From Natrinema gelatinilyticum (GTDB lineage: Archaea; Halobacteriota; Halobacteria; Halobacteriales; Natrialbaceae): DNA of 64,000 nucleotides. The translations under genes were made by a program, and so were the position numbers. The notes under the pieces were generated by a model that was not told the DNA's origin, ran no database searches, and worked only from the letters and a program-made list of their open reading frames with translations. The stretch is from NCBI RefSeq assembly GCF_024266705.1, contig NZ_CP100757.1, forward strand, positions 1,178,001 through 1,242,000, written 5' to 3'. Below, in pieces: positions 17,558 to 26,745 of the stretch (position 1 is its first letter; each line of letters opens with the position of its first letter).

Positions 17558-18541
17558 TCACAATTCGAACTCCGCCCAGAGCGGGTAGTGATCTGAGATC
17601 CGCCAGGCGAGTTGATCCCGCTCCAGCCGCCGCCGGGGAAGTGCGACGTCCCGGAAATCGAAGTGGCCCCCTCGGCGGTACGTGAGCGACAGCGCCGGCC
17701 GGTCTCTGTCCTCCGTAAACCACGCAATCTGATCGTAGAACTTCTCCCGATCCGGGTGGGCGGAGTCGCTGGAGATAGTGCGGGGGACCCGATGGAGGTC
17801 TTCGGGCACGTGGAGTCCCGTGGACGTGAACGCCTCGTAGCGGTCGTCACCGTGTCGGTCGATGTTGAAATCGCCGAGGGCGATCAGGTTGTGGTCCCAC
17901 GAGTTGACGTCCCGCGCCCACTCGTCCAGCCAGCGTGCGATGGCCCGGAGTTCCGGCGTCCGTTCGTGTACCGAGTCCCCGTAGAGAACGTGCAAGGTCA
18001 CGAGAATAAACGTCTCTCCACCGCACCGGAAGCTCACTGCGTATGGCGTCCGGGCGAACTGGCGCTGAAGCGCGCTGGGTTCGAGCGGTTCCTCGCGGTC
18101 GAGCCACTCATCCGGAATGACGAGTTCGCCGGCGAGTCCACTCATCTGGATTTTTCGCCGATCGAAGAGGAAGGCAAGCCGCTCGTTCCGGCCGCGGTGG
18201 CCCCGGGTGGTGTCCGTGAGGACGAGCCCCCAGTCCGATCCGAGAACCTTCAGCGTGTGACGGAGGGCCTTGAGGTCACCGTAAACCTCCTGTATCGCGA
18301 TGACGTCGAAGCGACGGAGGATTTCGGCGATAACCCGGATCGAGTGGAGGTCCCGCTTGGGACTGTCGTCCTCGTCAGCGACCCACTTCTCCGTGAGTCC
18401 GCCGAAGGCCTTGAGGTTCCACGTCGCCAGCAGGAGGTTGTCGTCGAGGGTTCGTTCGGGGAGCGACCCGTGGAGCGCTTCGTCGAGTCCGTCGAGGTCC
18501 TCTTGAATCTCCGGTGGGGGCGTGTCGGTGACGTGTGACAT
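17558..18541 (-). CDS. Endonuclease/exonuclease/phosphatase family protein
   Basis: A 327-aa protein of the EEP (DNase I-like) superfamily. Catalytic blocks appear in order: ATWNLKAFG (about residue 40), AIQEVYGD (about 82, metal-binding Glu), TLHVLYGDS (about 182), ALGDFNIDRHGD (about 221, Asp and Asn) and ISDHYPLWAEF at the C-terminus (Asp-His pair). Members cut DNA/RNA or dephosphorylate small molecules using Mg2+. No signal peptide is visible, so a cytoplasmic role is likely. It has no obvious operon partner. Confidence 0.87.
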   Translation of the reverse strand: MSHVTDTPPPEIQEDLDGLDEALHGSLPERTLDDNLLLATWNLKAFGGLTEKWVADEDDSPKRDLHSIRVIAEILRRFDVIAIQEVYGDLKALRHTLKVLGSDWGLVLTDTTRGHRGRNERLAFLFDRRKIQMSGLAGELVIPDEWLDREEPLEPSALQRQFARTPYAVSFRCGGETFILVTLHVLYGDSVHERTPELRAIARWLDEWARDVNSWDHNLIALGDFNIDRHGDDRYEAFTSTGLHVPEDLHRVPRTISSDSAHPDREKFYDQIAWFTEDRDRPALSLTYRRGGHFDFRDVALPRRRLERDQLAWRISDHYPLWAEFEL

Positions 18542-18622
18542 TTACACACATAGGTACTCCGAGCACGAAAGTGAAGGTTTCGACGACCAAACACTTCCGT
18601 AACCGGGCACTCGTCGCCTACC

Positions 18623-18856
18623 GTCGTCGTGTCGTCGCATCGTCATCTCCTTTGGTGGTGCTCGCGATAGTAGTCCAGGATCTGCCGGTCGGGACCGCGT
18701 ACGTTGTCTGGACAGGGATCCGCGCCGTGGAAACTGCTTCGCTCGGCATCGTGCTATTCGACGAACCAGTGACGAGTGTTCGCCACTCGCCTCTCGTTTC
18801 TGTCCGTATTTATCTTTGGTATTGTCGGCCTCCACCTCGTCTCTGATGGCCAGTGA
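18623..18856 (+). pseudogene. SMR-family multidrug efflux protein, decayed
   Basis: The frame from about 18650 reads VVQDLPVGTAYVVWTGI then ETASLGIVLFDEPVTSVR, the second half of an EmrE-like small multidrug resistance protein (the GTAYxVWTG helix). After codon TSVR a frameshift is needed to continue as LSFLSVFIFGIVGLHLVSDG before a TGA at 18854-18856. The first two transmembrane helices, including the essential Glu, are absent or unrecognisable. It is a relic. Confidence 0.65.
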
Positions 18857-18988
18857 ACTGCCCCTGCCTACTCGCTTGCATGCGCTCGCCTCTACGTACC
18901 TGATAGACGACACCCGAAATACCCGGAAAATTCCTGTTCGAGCAGTGTCGATGGGTCTGTGATCGCTTAATCGGGGGGAGACTCCTCG

Positions 18989-20293
18989 TTAGGGCCAGAG
19001 CCCTCGAGCTTCGTGGGCTTCAGCGATCCGCGAGAGTGCCACGATGTAGGCAGCATCTCGCCACGTTACTTTACGGCTGTCATATTCGTCTTTGACGACT
19101 TCCCACGCCGTCAGCATCTCTTCTTCGAGTTCATTGTGAACGCGTTCAAGCGACCAGGCTCGACGGTTGATATCCTGTAGCCACTCGAAGTAGCTTACTG
19201 TGACACCACCGGCGTTAGCCAGAATATCCGGGATGACCGGGATTGCTCGTTCCGTGAAGATTTGGTCGGCTGCGCTCGTTATCGGACCGTTAGCGCCCTC
19301 AACGATGATATCTGCCATCACATCATTGGCGTTCTCGGCTGTGAGGACGTTTCCAATCGCAGCGGGAATGAGGACGTCTACGTCGAGTTCGAGCAACTCT
19401 GTGTTGGTAACGGTTTCCGGTGCGTCGTACCCCATCACAGCCTCCGGCTCCTCGTAGTGTGATGGAATTGTGTGTGTGTCGAGGCCGTTCGCATCGTAGA
19501 TGCCTCCGTTGACGTCGCTTACCGCTACGACATTTGCACCCCAATCATCGAGGAGCCGTGCGGCATTCGATCCGACGCTCCCATATCCTTGGATAGCGAC
19601 GGTCGACTCTTTCACATCCTTCTCGTAATACTCGATTGCTTCTCGAGCGATAATGGCGACACTTCGACCAGGTGCTTCGTCACGCCCTTCACTCCCGCCG
19701 ACAACCGGTGGCTTCCCGGTTACGACCCCCGGAACGGTTTCGCCTTCCTGCATCGAATAGGCGTCCATCAACCATGCCATCGTCTGGGGATCTGTCCCCA
19801 TGTCTGGTGCGGGAATATCCACAGTCGGGCCGATCACTCCCCGAATTTCCTCGGCGAACCGCCGTGTGAGTCGTTCCTTCTCGTCGTCGCTCAGTTCCTT
19901 CGGATTGACAGCAACACCGCCTTTCGCCCCGCCAAAGGGGAGATTCATCACGGCACACTTCCACGTCATCCACATTCCGAGGCCGACACATTCGTCCCTC
20001 GTGACATCTGGATGGTAGCGGAGGCCACCCTTATACGGCCCACGAACGCTATCGTGTCGAGCCCGATAGCCGGTGAATACCTCTACGTTCCCATCATCGC
20101 GTTTGATCGGGACCGTAACTTCGTGAACTTTCTTCGGATACTTGAGACGCTCGACGATATTCGGATCGATGTCGAGGTGATCCGCAGCGTGCTGTAACTG
20201 GCGACGGGCAGTTTCCAGAGCGGATTCAACTTCGGTTGGCTCAGACCCTGTTACCGTCTCTTCGTCCATGACGGGACTGGATTGTGATGCCAT
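18989..20293 (-). CDS. gdhA: Glutamate dehydrogenase
   Basis: A 434-aa enzyme that interconverts glutamate and 2-oxoglutarate plus ammonia with NAD(P). Substrate-binding motifs are GPYKGGLRYHP (about residue 86) and PFGGAKGGV (catalytic Lys, about 120), followed by PAPDMGTD (about 160). The Rossmann dinucleotide loop is IQGYGSVGSNAARL (about 242). Length is normal for the hexameric family. A 47-aa zinc-ribbon protein ends 3 bp upstream, so they are probably co-transcribed. Cofactor preference cannot be read with certainty. Confidence 0.95.
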   Translation of the reverse strand: MASQSSPVMDEETVTGSEPTEVESALETARRQLQHAADHLDIDPNIVERLKYPKKVHEVTVPIKRDDGNVEVFTGYRARHDSVRGPYKGGLRYHPDVTRDECVGLGMWMTWKCAVMNLPFGGAKGGVAVNPKELSDDEKERLTRRFAEEIRGVIGPTVDIPAPDMGTDPQTMAWLMDAYSMQEGETVPGVVTGKPPVVGGSEGRDEAPGRSVAIIAREAIEYYEKDVKESTVAIQGYGSVGSNAARLLDDWGANVVAVSDVNGGIYDANGLDTHTIPSHYEEPEAVMGYDAPETVTNTELLELDVDVLIPAAIGNVLTAENANDVMADIIVEGANGPITSAADQIFTERAIPVIPDILANAGGVTVSYFEWLQDINRRAWSLERVHNELEEEMLTAWEVVKDEYDSRKVTWRDAAYIVALSRIAEAHEARGLWP

Positions 20294-20295
20294 AC

Positions 20296-20439
20296 TTATT
20301 CGAGGGATACTCGGCGATTACGCATCGGCCCACCACAGTCGGGGCACTGACTCGGGGTGTTTTCAACGATAACGATCTTGCCACACTCAAAGCACTCGTA
20401 CGGAGATTCTTCGTCAAGGTCAATTTCGACATCTTTCAT
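20296..20439 (-). CDS. Rubrerythrin-like zinc-ribbon small protein
   Basis: A 47-aa protein, MKDVEIDLDEESPYECFECG, then a second pair CPDCGGPMRNR. The CxxC...CxxC knuckle resembles a rubredoxin/rubrerythrin metal site and matches a widespread group of small haloarchaeal rubrerythrin-like proteins. The ATG at 20439 is used; upstream codons look non-coding. It ends 3 bp before glutamate dehydrogenase, suggesting one transcript. Its role (metal binding, or regulation of its neighbour) is unknown. Confidence 0.8.
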   Translation of the reverse strand: MKDVEIDLDEESPYECFECGKIVIVENTPSQCPDCGGPMRNRRVSLE

Positions 20440-20555
20440 TGTGGGTTCACGAGTGCCGGGAATTGGAGCAGGCACTCTACTAATTATAATAGGTGTATAA
20501 GGGAATATTCGATAGTTCGTTATCACACGTTGCCTGTCAATCGAGGGTGTGATAG

Positions 20556-23429
20556 TCAACCCTTGAGTTGAGCGAGTGAATGATTGCTTTCTTCGAACAA
20601 TGTACTGAACAGTTTTCGCTGGACTGTCCGAGTATGTCGATAGAAGGCCGTCGAAGAGATATCTAACGTCTCGGCGACCTCTTCCCCAGTACTTCGTCGC
20701 GGTGATTCGAAGAACCCACTGTAGTGGGCCGTCTGAATGACTTCTAACTGTCGCTCAGTCAATTCGTCCAGGAATCTCGAATACAAATCGTATTCAGCCG
20801 CGTGGTCGAGAGTTTGTTTAGAACGCAATTCAACGCCTGAAAACGTCTCACGGACGAGTTGCAGGATATTTCGCACGACAATACTCCCTGGGACATCGAT
20901 AACCAAGGTTGTCGCTGTTGGACCGGCTGTGGCTTCCCGGAAAACAGCTCCATGGTCTGCTAATTCTAAGGCCAAAAACGGTTGTGATAGCTGTAACCGT
21001 AAGACGCTACCTTCCCCATCATGGCTAATCGTCTGTACTTTATCAATTGCGACGAGATTGGCGGCGGCGCTCTTGACTTCGTCGGTAGTACCCTCTTCGA
21101 CGGTTACGAACACGTAGCGCCCGTCACTAGTTTGTTGGACGCCACCGTGGTATGACAGTCTACAATCCGTGTCTCGAGCCAGCCGTGTCAACACGAACGA
21201 GGGATCGTCGATAGTAAACTCAACCCGGGTCATCGATGTCGTAAGTAAGGCATTCTTTCGCTCAATGGCGCTGAGAGCTGATGCGACCGTCTCACCGAGT
21301 TCTGCCATAACTGCTTGTGTCGTTTCATCGAATGCATTCCGGCTCCGAGCGTACACCGTTAGGATACCGTGTGAGAGATCGTTATACACTAGTGGAATAC
21401 TTAATACTGAGAGGTAGTCTCGAGCGAGGGCCTCCTTGCGCCATGGATCATCGTGGAGTCCAGTAGCGACATTTGGTATCATCGTCACCTCTCCAGTCGC
21501 TGCAGTCTGCTCCGCTGGCTCGGCATTCGACGTGTTCACAGAGAACGACTGGCTATCTAGATATCCTTGCCCATCACCTGCCCACACTCGCGGTTCGATA
21601 GCCTCAGCCGGTGAATCCACTGCTCCAATCCATGCAAACCGGAAACGATCGTCGTCAGTCAGCAACTCGCAGACGGTGTGATCAATTTCCTCCCGGGTTT
21701 CAGCCTGGACGACAGCCTGGTCGATTTCTCGAATCGTTTCATTAATTCGATTCAGTTGGCTGAGCTGCTCATTCTGTTGCTGGAGCTTTCGGTCCTGTTC
21801 TCGAAGTCTGGATTCACGAGTTACTCGATCGAGAGCCGCTTCAGCCGTTGCCGCCAGCAAGTCTGCAAGTTCACGGGTTATCTCATCAAATGCACCGATG
21901 GTGTCTGAGCCGGCGACGAATACACCATGTTCCCCGAGTGGAATGTATGTTGCACTACGGAAATCTGTTGCCTGGTTTCTGAGCCGGTCAGCGTCATGCA
22001 CATCGTCAAAGAACAGTGGATTGTTCTCGACGAAGCTATAACTCACAAGCGATTCGCCATCTGCATGAACGGTCGGTAGTGGACCGTTCAGTTCTTTCAT
22101 CCGTGCTGAATGAGCAGCTGGTCGAAGATCGTTGGTGTCAGCATCAAAAAGATAGACAGCGCTCGCATCAAGATTGATGACATCTGGGGTATCATCGACG
22201 ATATGTTGTGCGATTTCTTGATGTGTTTCAGCGTACAAGAAGTCGCGTGTCGTCTCCTGAAGCGTTGTCAACGCCTCTTCGCGCTGTTTTCGTTTCGTGA
22301 TGTCTCGACAGCTATAGAGGAAGGTGCCGTCTTGAATTGAGACTTTCTGAACGTTGATTAAGAGTGTGTGTTCTCGGCCGGCCTTGTCGGTTGCCGTGCA
22401 TTCTATGTTTTTTAACACGCCCTCCTCTGCCAGTTTGGCGCGATTGAAGAGATCCTCACCGAGTAGTTCGTCGATCGTCTTCATCTCGTAAATCTCCTCA
22501 GCTGTGTAGCCGAAGAGGAAGTGGACGTTCGGACAAACGTAGGTGTATTCACCATCTTCGTTCGTGATGAGGATCGTGTCGGTCATGTTACTGAGGGTGA
22601 CACGATGGAGTTTCTCGGACGCACGCAAATTTTGCTCCAGATCGACTCGTTCAGTGATGTCGACACCCTCGACGACGATCGAGACGAGATCGCCTCTTTC
22701 GCTTTCAACGGGGCGAACTGAGAGATCGATGACCCGCGGGTCATCGATGTCTGGGGATTGTGTAATTACCGCGTTCCCAAACCTGCCATTCTGGGCCTTC
22801 TCTACGATCTGTTTAACGTCTGTCTGCGTACCATCTGAGCGAGTCCACCAAGGCTGTGCCCAGAACGGGTCACCGACGAGTGTATCAACAGGCTCATCAA
22901 CCATGTCACGGGCCGTCTGATTCAAGCGAACAAGTGTACCCTGTGGATCAAGAACCCAGGTTGCCGTGCGAGAGTCGTTGAAGATGGCGTCAAATTGTCT
23001 GGCACGCTCCCGTTGGGTCGCTGTACGCTGTGCAGTCCGAATTGCCTGTTCTGTTCGCTCTAGAAGTTCTTCCATTTCCTGCCTGATGGAATCTGTGAGG
23101 GCGACGTAATCGGTGACGCCCGCGCGGATAGATTCACTGGCGATTGTCTCATTTCCGGAACGAGTGGTCAGTATAGTAGGGAGACTGATAGTGGTGCTAC
23201 GAACCTCACGAACTAATTCGATCCCTGTCGCATCTTCGAGCGTATATTCGCTAACGATACAGTCAATCGCTTCAGTTCGGACCACATCATGTGCCTCTTC
23301 TTTGGTCACGACCCGTTGCACTGTCGCCTCTGTACGTGTTTCGAGTGTCTGTGCGAATTGTCCAGTCCATGCGGTATTCCCGACGATCAGAAGGCTCGCC
23401 GAATCAAGAATCGCCTGATCGGATGTCAT
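20556..23429 (-). CDS. Bacterio-opsin-activator-type sensor regulator (receiver-like, PAS, GAF, HTH_10)
   Basis: A 957-aa cytoplasmic regulator. Order of domains: receiver-like domain (1-125), PAS (about 145-260, ending VVEGVDITERVDLEQNL), PAS (about 268-385, ending CRDITKRKQRE), GAF (about 390-545), coiled coil (about 545-580), GAF (about 580-725), BAT-type domain (about 730-890), and HTH_10 (about 900-950, LTERQLEVIQTAHYSGFF). The receiver lacks the phospho-acceptor: the expected Asp is Glu61 in IVSEY, and the acidic pair after strand 1 is Asn-Thr. It may therefore not be phosphorylated. It lies just upstream of, and codirectional with, the rubrerythrin-like/gdh pair. Confidence 0.88.
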   Translation of the reverse strand: MTSDQAILDSASLLIVGNTAWTGQFAQTLETRTEATVQRVVTKEEAHDVVRTEAIDCIVSEYTLEDATGIELVREVRSTTISLPTILTTRSGNETIASESIRAGVTDYVALTDSIRQEMEELLERTEQAIRTAQRTATQRERARQFDAIFNDSRTATWVLDPQGTLVRLNQTARDMVDEPVDTLVGDPFWAQPWWTRSDGTQTDVKQIVEKAQNGRFGNAVITQSPDIDDPRVIDLSVRPVESERGDLVSIVVEGVDITERVDLEQNLRASEKLHRVTLSNMTDTILITNEDGEYTYVCPNVHFLFGYTAEEIYEMKTIDELLGEDLFNRAKLAEEGVLKNIECTATDKAGREHTLLINVQKVSIQDGTFLYSCRDITKRKQREEALTTLQETTRDFLYAETHQEIAQHIVDDTPDVINLDASAVYLFDADTNDLRPAAHSARMKELNGPLPTVHADGESLVSYSFVENNPLFFDDVHDADRLRNQATDFRSATYIPLGEHGVFVAGSDTIGAFDEITRELADLLAATAEAALDRVTRESRLREQDRKLQQQNEQLSQLNRINETIREIDQAVVQAETREEIDHTVCELLTDDDRFRFAWIGAVDSPAEAIEPRVWAGDGQGYLDSQSFSVNTSNAEPAEQTAATGEVTMIPNVATGLHDDPWRKEALARDYLSVLSIPLVYNDLSHGILTVYARSRNAFDETTQAVMAELGETVASALSAIERKNALLTTSMTRVEFTIDDPSFVLTRLARDTDCRLSYHGGVQQTSDGRYVFVTVEEGTTDEVKSAAANLVAIDKVQTISHDGEGSVLRLQLSQPFLALELADHGAVFREATAGPTATTLVIDVPGSIVVRNILQLVRETFSGVELRSKQTLDHAAEYDLYSRFLDELTERQLEVIQTAHYSGFFESPRRSTGEEVAETLDISSTAFYRHTRTVQRKLFSTLFEESNHSLAQLKG

Positions 23430-23679
23430 TTGTATCCAAAGTGCTTCAGCACACGAAGCTTAGCATCATCTCGAGATTGTGGCCAATGTCGTCGGTCTGT
23501 GTTCAAGGACATAGCTACCGATAGTGTATTATATAACCCCACGACTCCAAAGAGGTTTTCTATCCAACCATTGGAGGTAACCATCCTAATACGTAAGCTA
23601 GCCCACATTCCATTAACAAATCTACAACCTCTTCTACTTTCGATTGAAGAATCAACGGACCTCATCCTATGTTCACGAA

Positions 23680-24918
23680 ATGACCACCAAGACAAACGAA
23701 TCCAAATCATCTGATCCCGAGGCAGGATCGGTTACGCAAACGAGCTACTCCACATGGGGACTCGTTGCCGGTACGAGTCTCATCTCAACAGGCTTAGCAG
23801 CCTATGAAATCGTCCCGGCGAGTGTTACCCCACTTATTCGTGACTCGCTACATATCGGCCCGACAAGTGCAGGCTTCCTCGTCGGAATCATGTTCGGCAC
23901 CGCAGTAATTGCAAGTCTCCCAGTTGGAGCGGTGCTTGACCGGACGGATTCCAGGAATGCGATGACAATTTCGGTTCTTACACTCATTGTCGCAGGAACG
24001 TGGGGATGGATCGCTGGACAGCGTGGTGACTACCAATCGGTGATTGCATCACGAGCACTCGGTGGGATCGCCTACGTCGTCGTCTGGAACGCTGGCATCG
24101 ATATCGTGAGTCGGGCAGCGACCAGCGAGAATCGCGCAACAGCGGTCGGAATTTTTACCGCGAGTGGCCCGATTGGATTCGCGCTTGGTCAAGGAACTGG
24201 TCCACTGATTGCTCATCGATTCGGGTGGCCCGTTATCTTCCTCGCGTTTACGGGGGTCGCAGTAGTCGGCCTCGTCGTATTCTGGCCGGCAAGTCGAGGG
24301 CTTGGGGCCAGACGGGGAGACGCTCCCTCGGTTCAGGAACTCGGCGCAGTCCTCCGGAACCGGAGGATCTGGTCAGTCGGGCTGCTTGGCTTTCTCGCCT
24401 ACTCGTTATACCTGTTCGTGAATAGCTGGGGCGCATCGTATCTCACGACTGAACTTGAACTGTCACTGGCAGTGAGTGGGTTCTCAGTGGCAGTGTTCCC
24501 CGCGATTGGGGTCGTCTCCAGAATCAGTAGTGGACTCCTGTCTGACCGTGTTTTTGGTGGTCGTCGCCAACCTATCGTCCTTGGATCCTTCGCAGTTGCT
24601 GCTCCGCTCGTGCTCGTCTTTACGCGATTTCAGTCACTTCCACTGCTCGTTGCACTCCTGGTCCTCATCGGATTCGCTGTTCAGCTGACCCTGGGCTTGT
24701 CCTTCACGTACGTCCGCGAGGTCGTCGATTCGCGGGTCGCTGCGACAGCGGTCGCATTCCAGACGAGTGTTGGATTGACAGGTGCGTTTCTTGCCCCGAT
24801 TGCAGGCGGCATCGTTGTCGACGTATCTGGGTTCGATACGGCGTTCCTGCTCGCTGGGCTCCTCGCTATCTGTGGAATTGCGGTCGCATGGCGAGCACCA
24901 GAACCAGGTTACTCGTAA
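23680..24918 (+). CDS. MFS transporter
   Basis: A 412-aa protein with about twelve hydrophobic segments after an acidic, soluble N-terminus of 25 residues. The loop between segments 2 and 3 has the MFS signature GAVLDRTDSR, and SDRVFGGRR is its counterpart in the second half. The ATG at 23680 begins MTTKTNESK. It faces the ComA-type phosphosulfolactate synthase at 26746, from which it is now separated by an IS. An organic acid or sulfonate substrate is possible but not demonstrated. Confidence 0.87.
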   Translation: MTTKTNESKSSDPEAGSVTQTSYSTWGLVAGTSLISTGLAAYEIVPASVTPLIRDSLHIGPTSAGFLVGIMFGTAVIASLPVGAVLDRTDSRNAMTISVLTLIVAGTWGWIAGQRGDYQSVIASRALGGIAYVVVWNAGIDIVSRAATSENRATAVGIFTASGPIGFALGQGTGPLIAHRFGWPVIFLAFTGVAVVGLVVFWPASRGLGARRGDAPSVQELGAVLRNRRIWSVGLLGFLAYSLYLFVNSWGASYLTTELELSLAVSGFSVAVFPAIGVVSRISSGLLSDRVFGGRRQPIVLGSFAVAAPLVLVFTRFQSLPLLVALLVLIGFAVQLTLGLSFTYVREVVDSRVAATAVAFQTSVGLTGAFLAPIAGGIVVDVSGFDTAFLLAGLLAICGIAVAWRAPEPGYS

Positions 24919-24970
24919 TTGAGTTCTCATCGTAGCTTTGCACGTTGAATGTCTCTCAATTTCCCATTTT

Positions 24971-26407
24971 CGGTACTTCCCGACTGGTGTGAGAGCTGAA
25001 GCTAAAGCGTGGGTCTGATGAGGAAGATGTCTGGTTGAGTGAATGTGTTCAAAACCCCTCAGCCAGACGGTGTTCTTTCGGACTCGGACGTGAAAGATTT
25101 AGCGGAAGACGTCATCTGCCAGCTCCCTTTGCCAGGGATCGTGGGCTCGCCCCTCGATCCCGGCGATATCTGGGCTGTCGTGGTTCTTGCAGCAGTGAAC
25201 CAGACATCCATCTGGGAGACGTGCAAGGACAACGACAACGCTGCCTGTGACGATACTGTCATGGACTGGCTACATACGCTCAACCGAGAGTGGCTTGAGC
25301 GGGTTGCTAACCGCCTTCTCAAGGAGTTGGCGATGACGATCCTCGACCCTGATCGGTCGAGGATCGTCTCCATTGACTTCGTCGATAACCCCTACCACGG
25401 AACGTACGCCGATGAAGAAGGTGAACTCTGCCGCATGCACGCAAAAGACGGAACAACGACGTGCCACCGGTACTGCACGGCGTATCTCGTCTCGAACGGA
25501 AAGCCAGTGACATTGGCGATGACGTACGTCCGTAGTGATGAGAAAGAGGCCGACGCGGTCGAGCGCGTCCTCGACCGCGTCGAAGTCTATCCCTTCGAGA
25601 TAGAGTTGCTCTTGGCTGATCGTGGCTTCTACAACGAACGTATTCTGCGCCGCTCACGGGAGATTGCTGCGACTGTCGTTCCCGTCCAAAAGAAGGGCAA
25701 GCGCATGAGGAAGAAGCTGGATACGCACTGCTCGTACATGACGACCTATCGGATGTACAAAGGCCGCGAGCGGGAATTCCAGTTCCCGCTCGCGGTCGCT
25801 GTGTCATATCACGCCGGAGATCGCGGGAAAAGCGGCGAGGTCGTTCGAGGCTATGTGGCGTGCGATCTAGCCGATCGTACGCCGAAACAAGTCGAACGAC
25901 TCTATCGGAAACGGTCAGCGATCGAAACGAGCTACCGTGTATTTCGCCAAGCACGAGTGGTGACGACGACACAAGACCCAATCATCCGCTTCGCGTTCGT
26001 CCTGGTTGGATTCCTGTTGGAGAACCTCTGGCTTGTGCTTCGATGGGCGGTCGTCGCCCGCCCCCAGCGGGGCGGGCGCGACCTGCCCGAGGAATTCACG
26101 TTCAAGACCTTCTCTGACTGGATCAGACATGCATTAGAGGAAGAGCTAGAGCGGAGTTGGGAGATCGAGATGAACGGAACAGGTGTGCCAGAAGCATACG
26201 CGCCGGCCGCGGGCTGACGCCAGCCCGCGGCCTTGGGCAAGCTCCTGGTGAGCAACAGCATTCGTCTAGAACAGCGTATCTCAGCCTTCTTACTTTACTT
26301 CTCCTCATCCGTGGATTCTATTTCCTGTTCACTCAGTTACCACACGGCATTCACTCCGTTCGTCCATGACTCAGCACAGTTCACGAAGCGACGTTCGGGA
26401 AGTACCG
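24971..26407 (+). mobile_element. IS4-superfamily insertion sequence with 5-bp target duplication
   Basis: A 1437-bp element bounded by inverted repeats CGGTACTTCCCGA (24971) and its inverse ending at 26407. ATTTT is duplicated directly at 24966-24970 and 26408-26412. It carries one transposase gene. It sits between the MFS transporter and the comA-like gene. Confidence 0.87.
25039..26217 (+). CDS. IS4-superfamily DDE transposase
   Basis: A 392-aa transposase starting at GTG 25039. Likely catalytic residues are Asp in SIDFVDNPYHG (about 112), Asp in LLADRGFYNE (about 195) and Glu in the Y-xx-R-xxx-E signature YRKRSAIETSYR (about 295). The C-terminal GFLLENLWLVLRW block and PRPQRGGR-like tail are shared by haloarchaeal relatives of ISH3. 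The gene is complete, with inverted repeats and target duplications outside it, so the element may be active. Confidence 0.9.
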   Translation: MNVFKTPQPDGVLSDSDVKDLAEDVICQLPLPGIVGSPLDPGDIWAVVVLAAVNQTSIWETCKDNDNAACDDTVMDWLHTLNREWLERVANRLLKELAMTILDPDRSRIVSIDFVDNPYHGTYADEEGELCRMHAKDGTTTCHRYCTAYLVSNGKPVTLAMTYVRSDEKEADAVERVLDRVEVYPFEIELLLADRGFYNERILRRSREIAATVVPVQKKGKRMRKKLDTHCSYMTTYRMYKGREREFQFPLAVAVSYHAGDRGKSGEVVRGYVACDLADRTPKQVERLYRKRSAIETSYRVFRQARVVTTTQDPIIRFAFVLVGFLLENLWLVLRWAVVARPQRGGRDLPEEFTFKTFSDWIRHALEEELERSWEIEMNGTGVPEAYAPAAG

Positions 26408-26424
26408 ATTTTGGCATTACTCAC

Positions 26425-26679
26425 ATGGTCAAGAAGGGTGCCTTCCAAGTCCATCTGACGAATCCGATGAGCTGTGACCAAGTTGAGTCGAAATTCCACA
26501 ATACGGCCAGCACTAGGCTTGACGAAGATCACGGGATAACGTCGTTAGGACGGTCCGGGTTCTCGAGTCACACCCCCGATGATTTCGTTACCCTGCTAAC
26601 GTCGGGCGTTGCAATGCTTCTTGAACAGAACTTAGCAGGCGGTTTCTGTCCTATGCATCTGGAAGATGACTCCCCCTAA
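26425..26679 (+). CDS. Possible small hypothetical protein
   Basis: An 84-codon ORF begins 12 bases after the IS target duplication. It starts MVKKGAFQVHLTNPMS and has no recognisable domain, membrane segment or repeat. Before the IS insertion it would have continued the MFS-comA intergenic region. It may be a real small gene or chance. Confidence 0.25.
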   Translation: MVKKGAFQVHLTNPMSCDQVESKFHNTASTRLDEDHGITSLGRSGFSSHTPDDFVTLLTSGVAMLLEQNLAGGFCPMHLEDDSP

Positions 26680-26745
26680 AGTTCAAATCAAACTGACTGT
26701 CGCCCCCCTGACTAAGGCCGCAGAGAGCAAACGTACTACCAGATT

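Noticed and set aside
17612..18538. Long plus-strand ORF of about 308 codons opposite the endonuclease/phosphatase gene
   Set aside because: It is the antisense of a strongly conserved minus-strand gene; the high G+C keeps several frames open. No motif, and the composition is unlike real haloarchaeal proteins.
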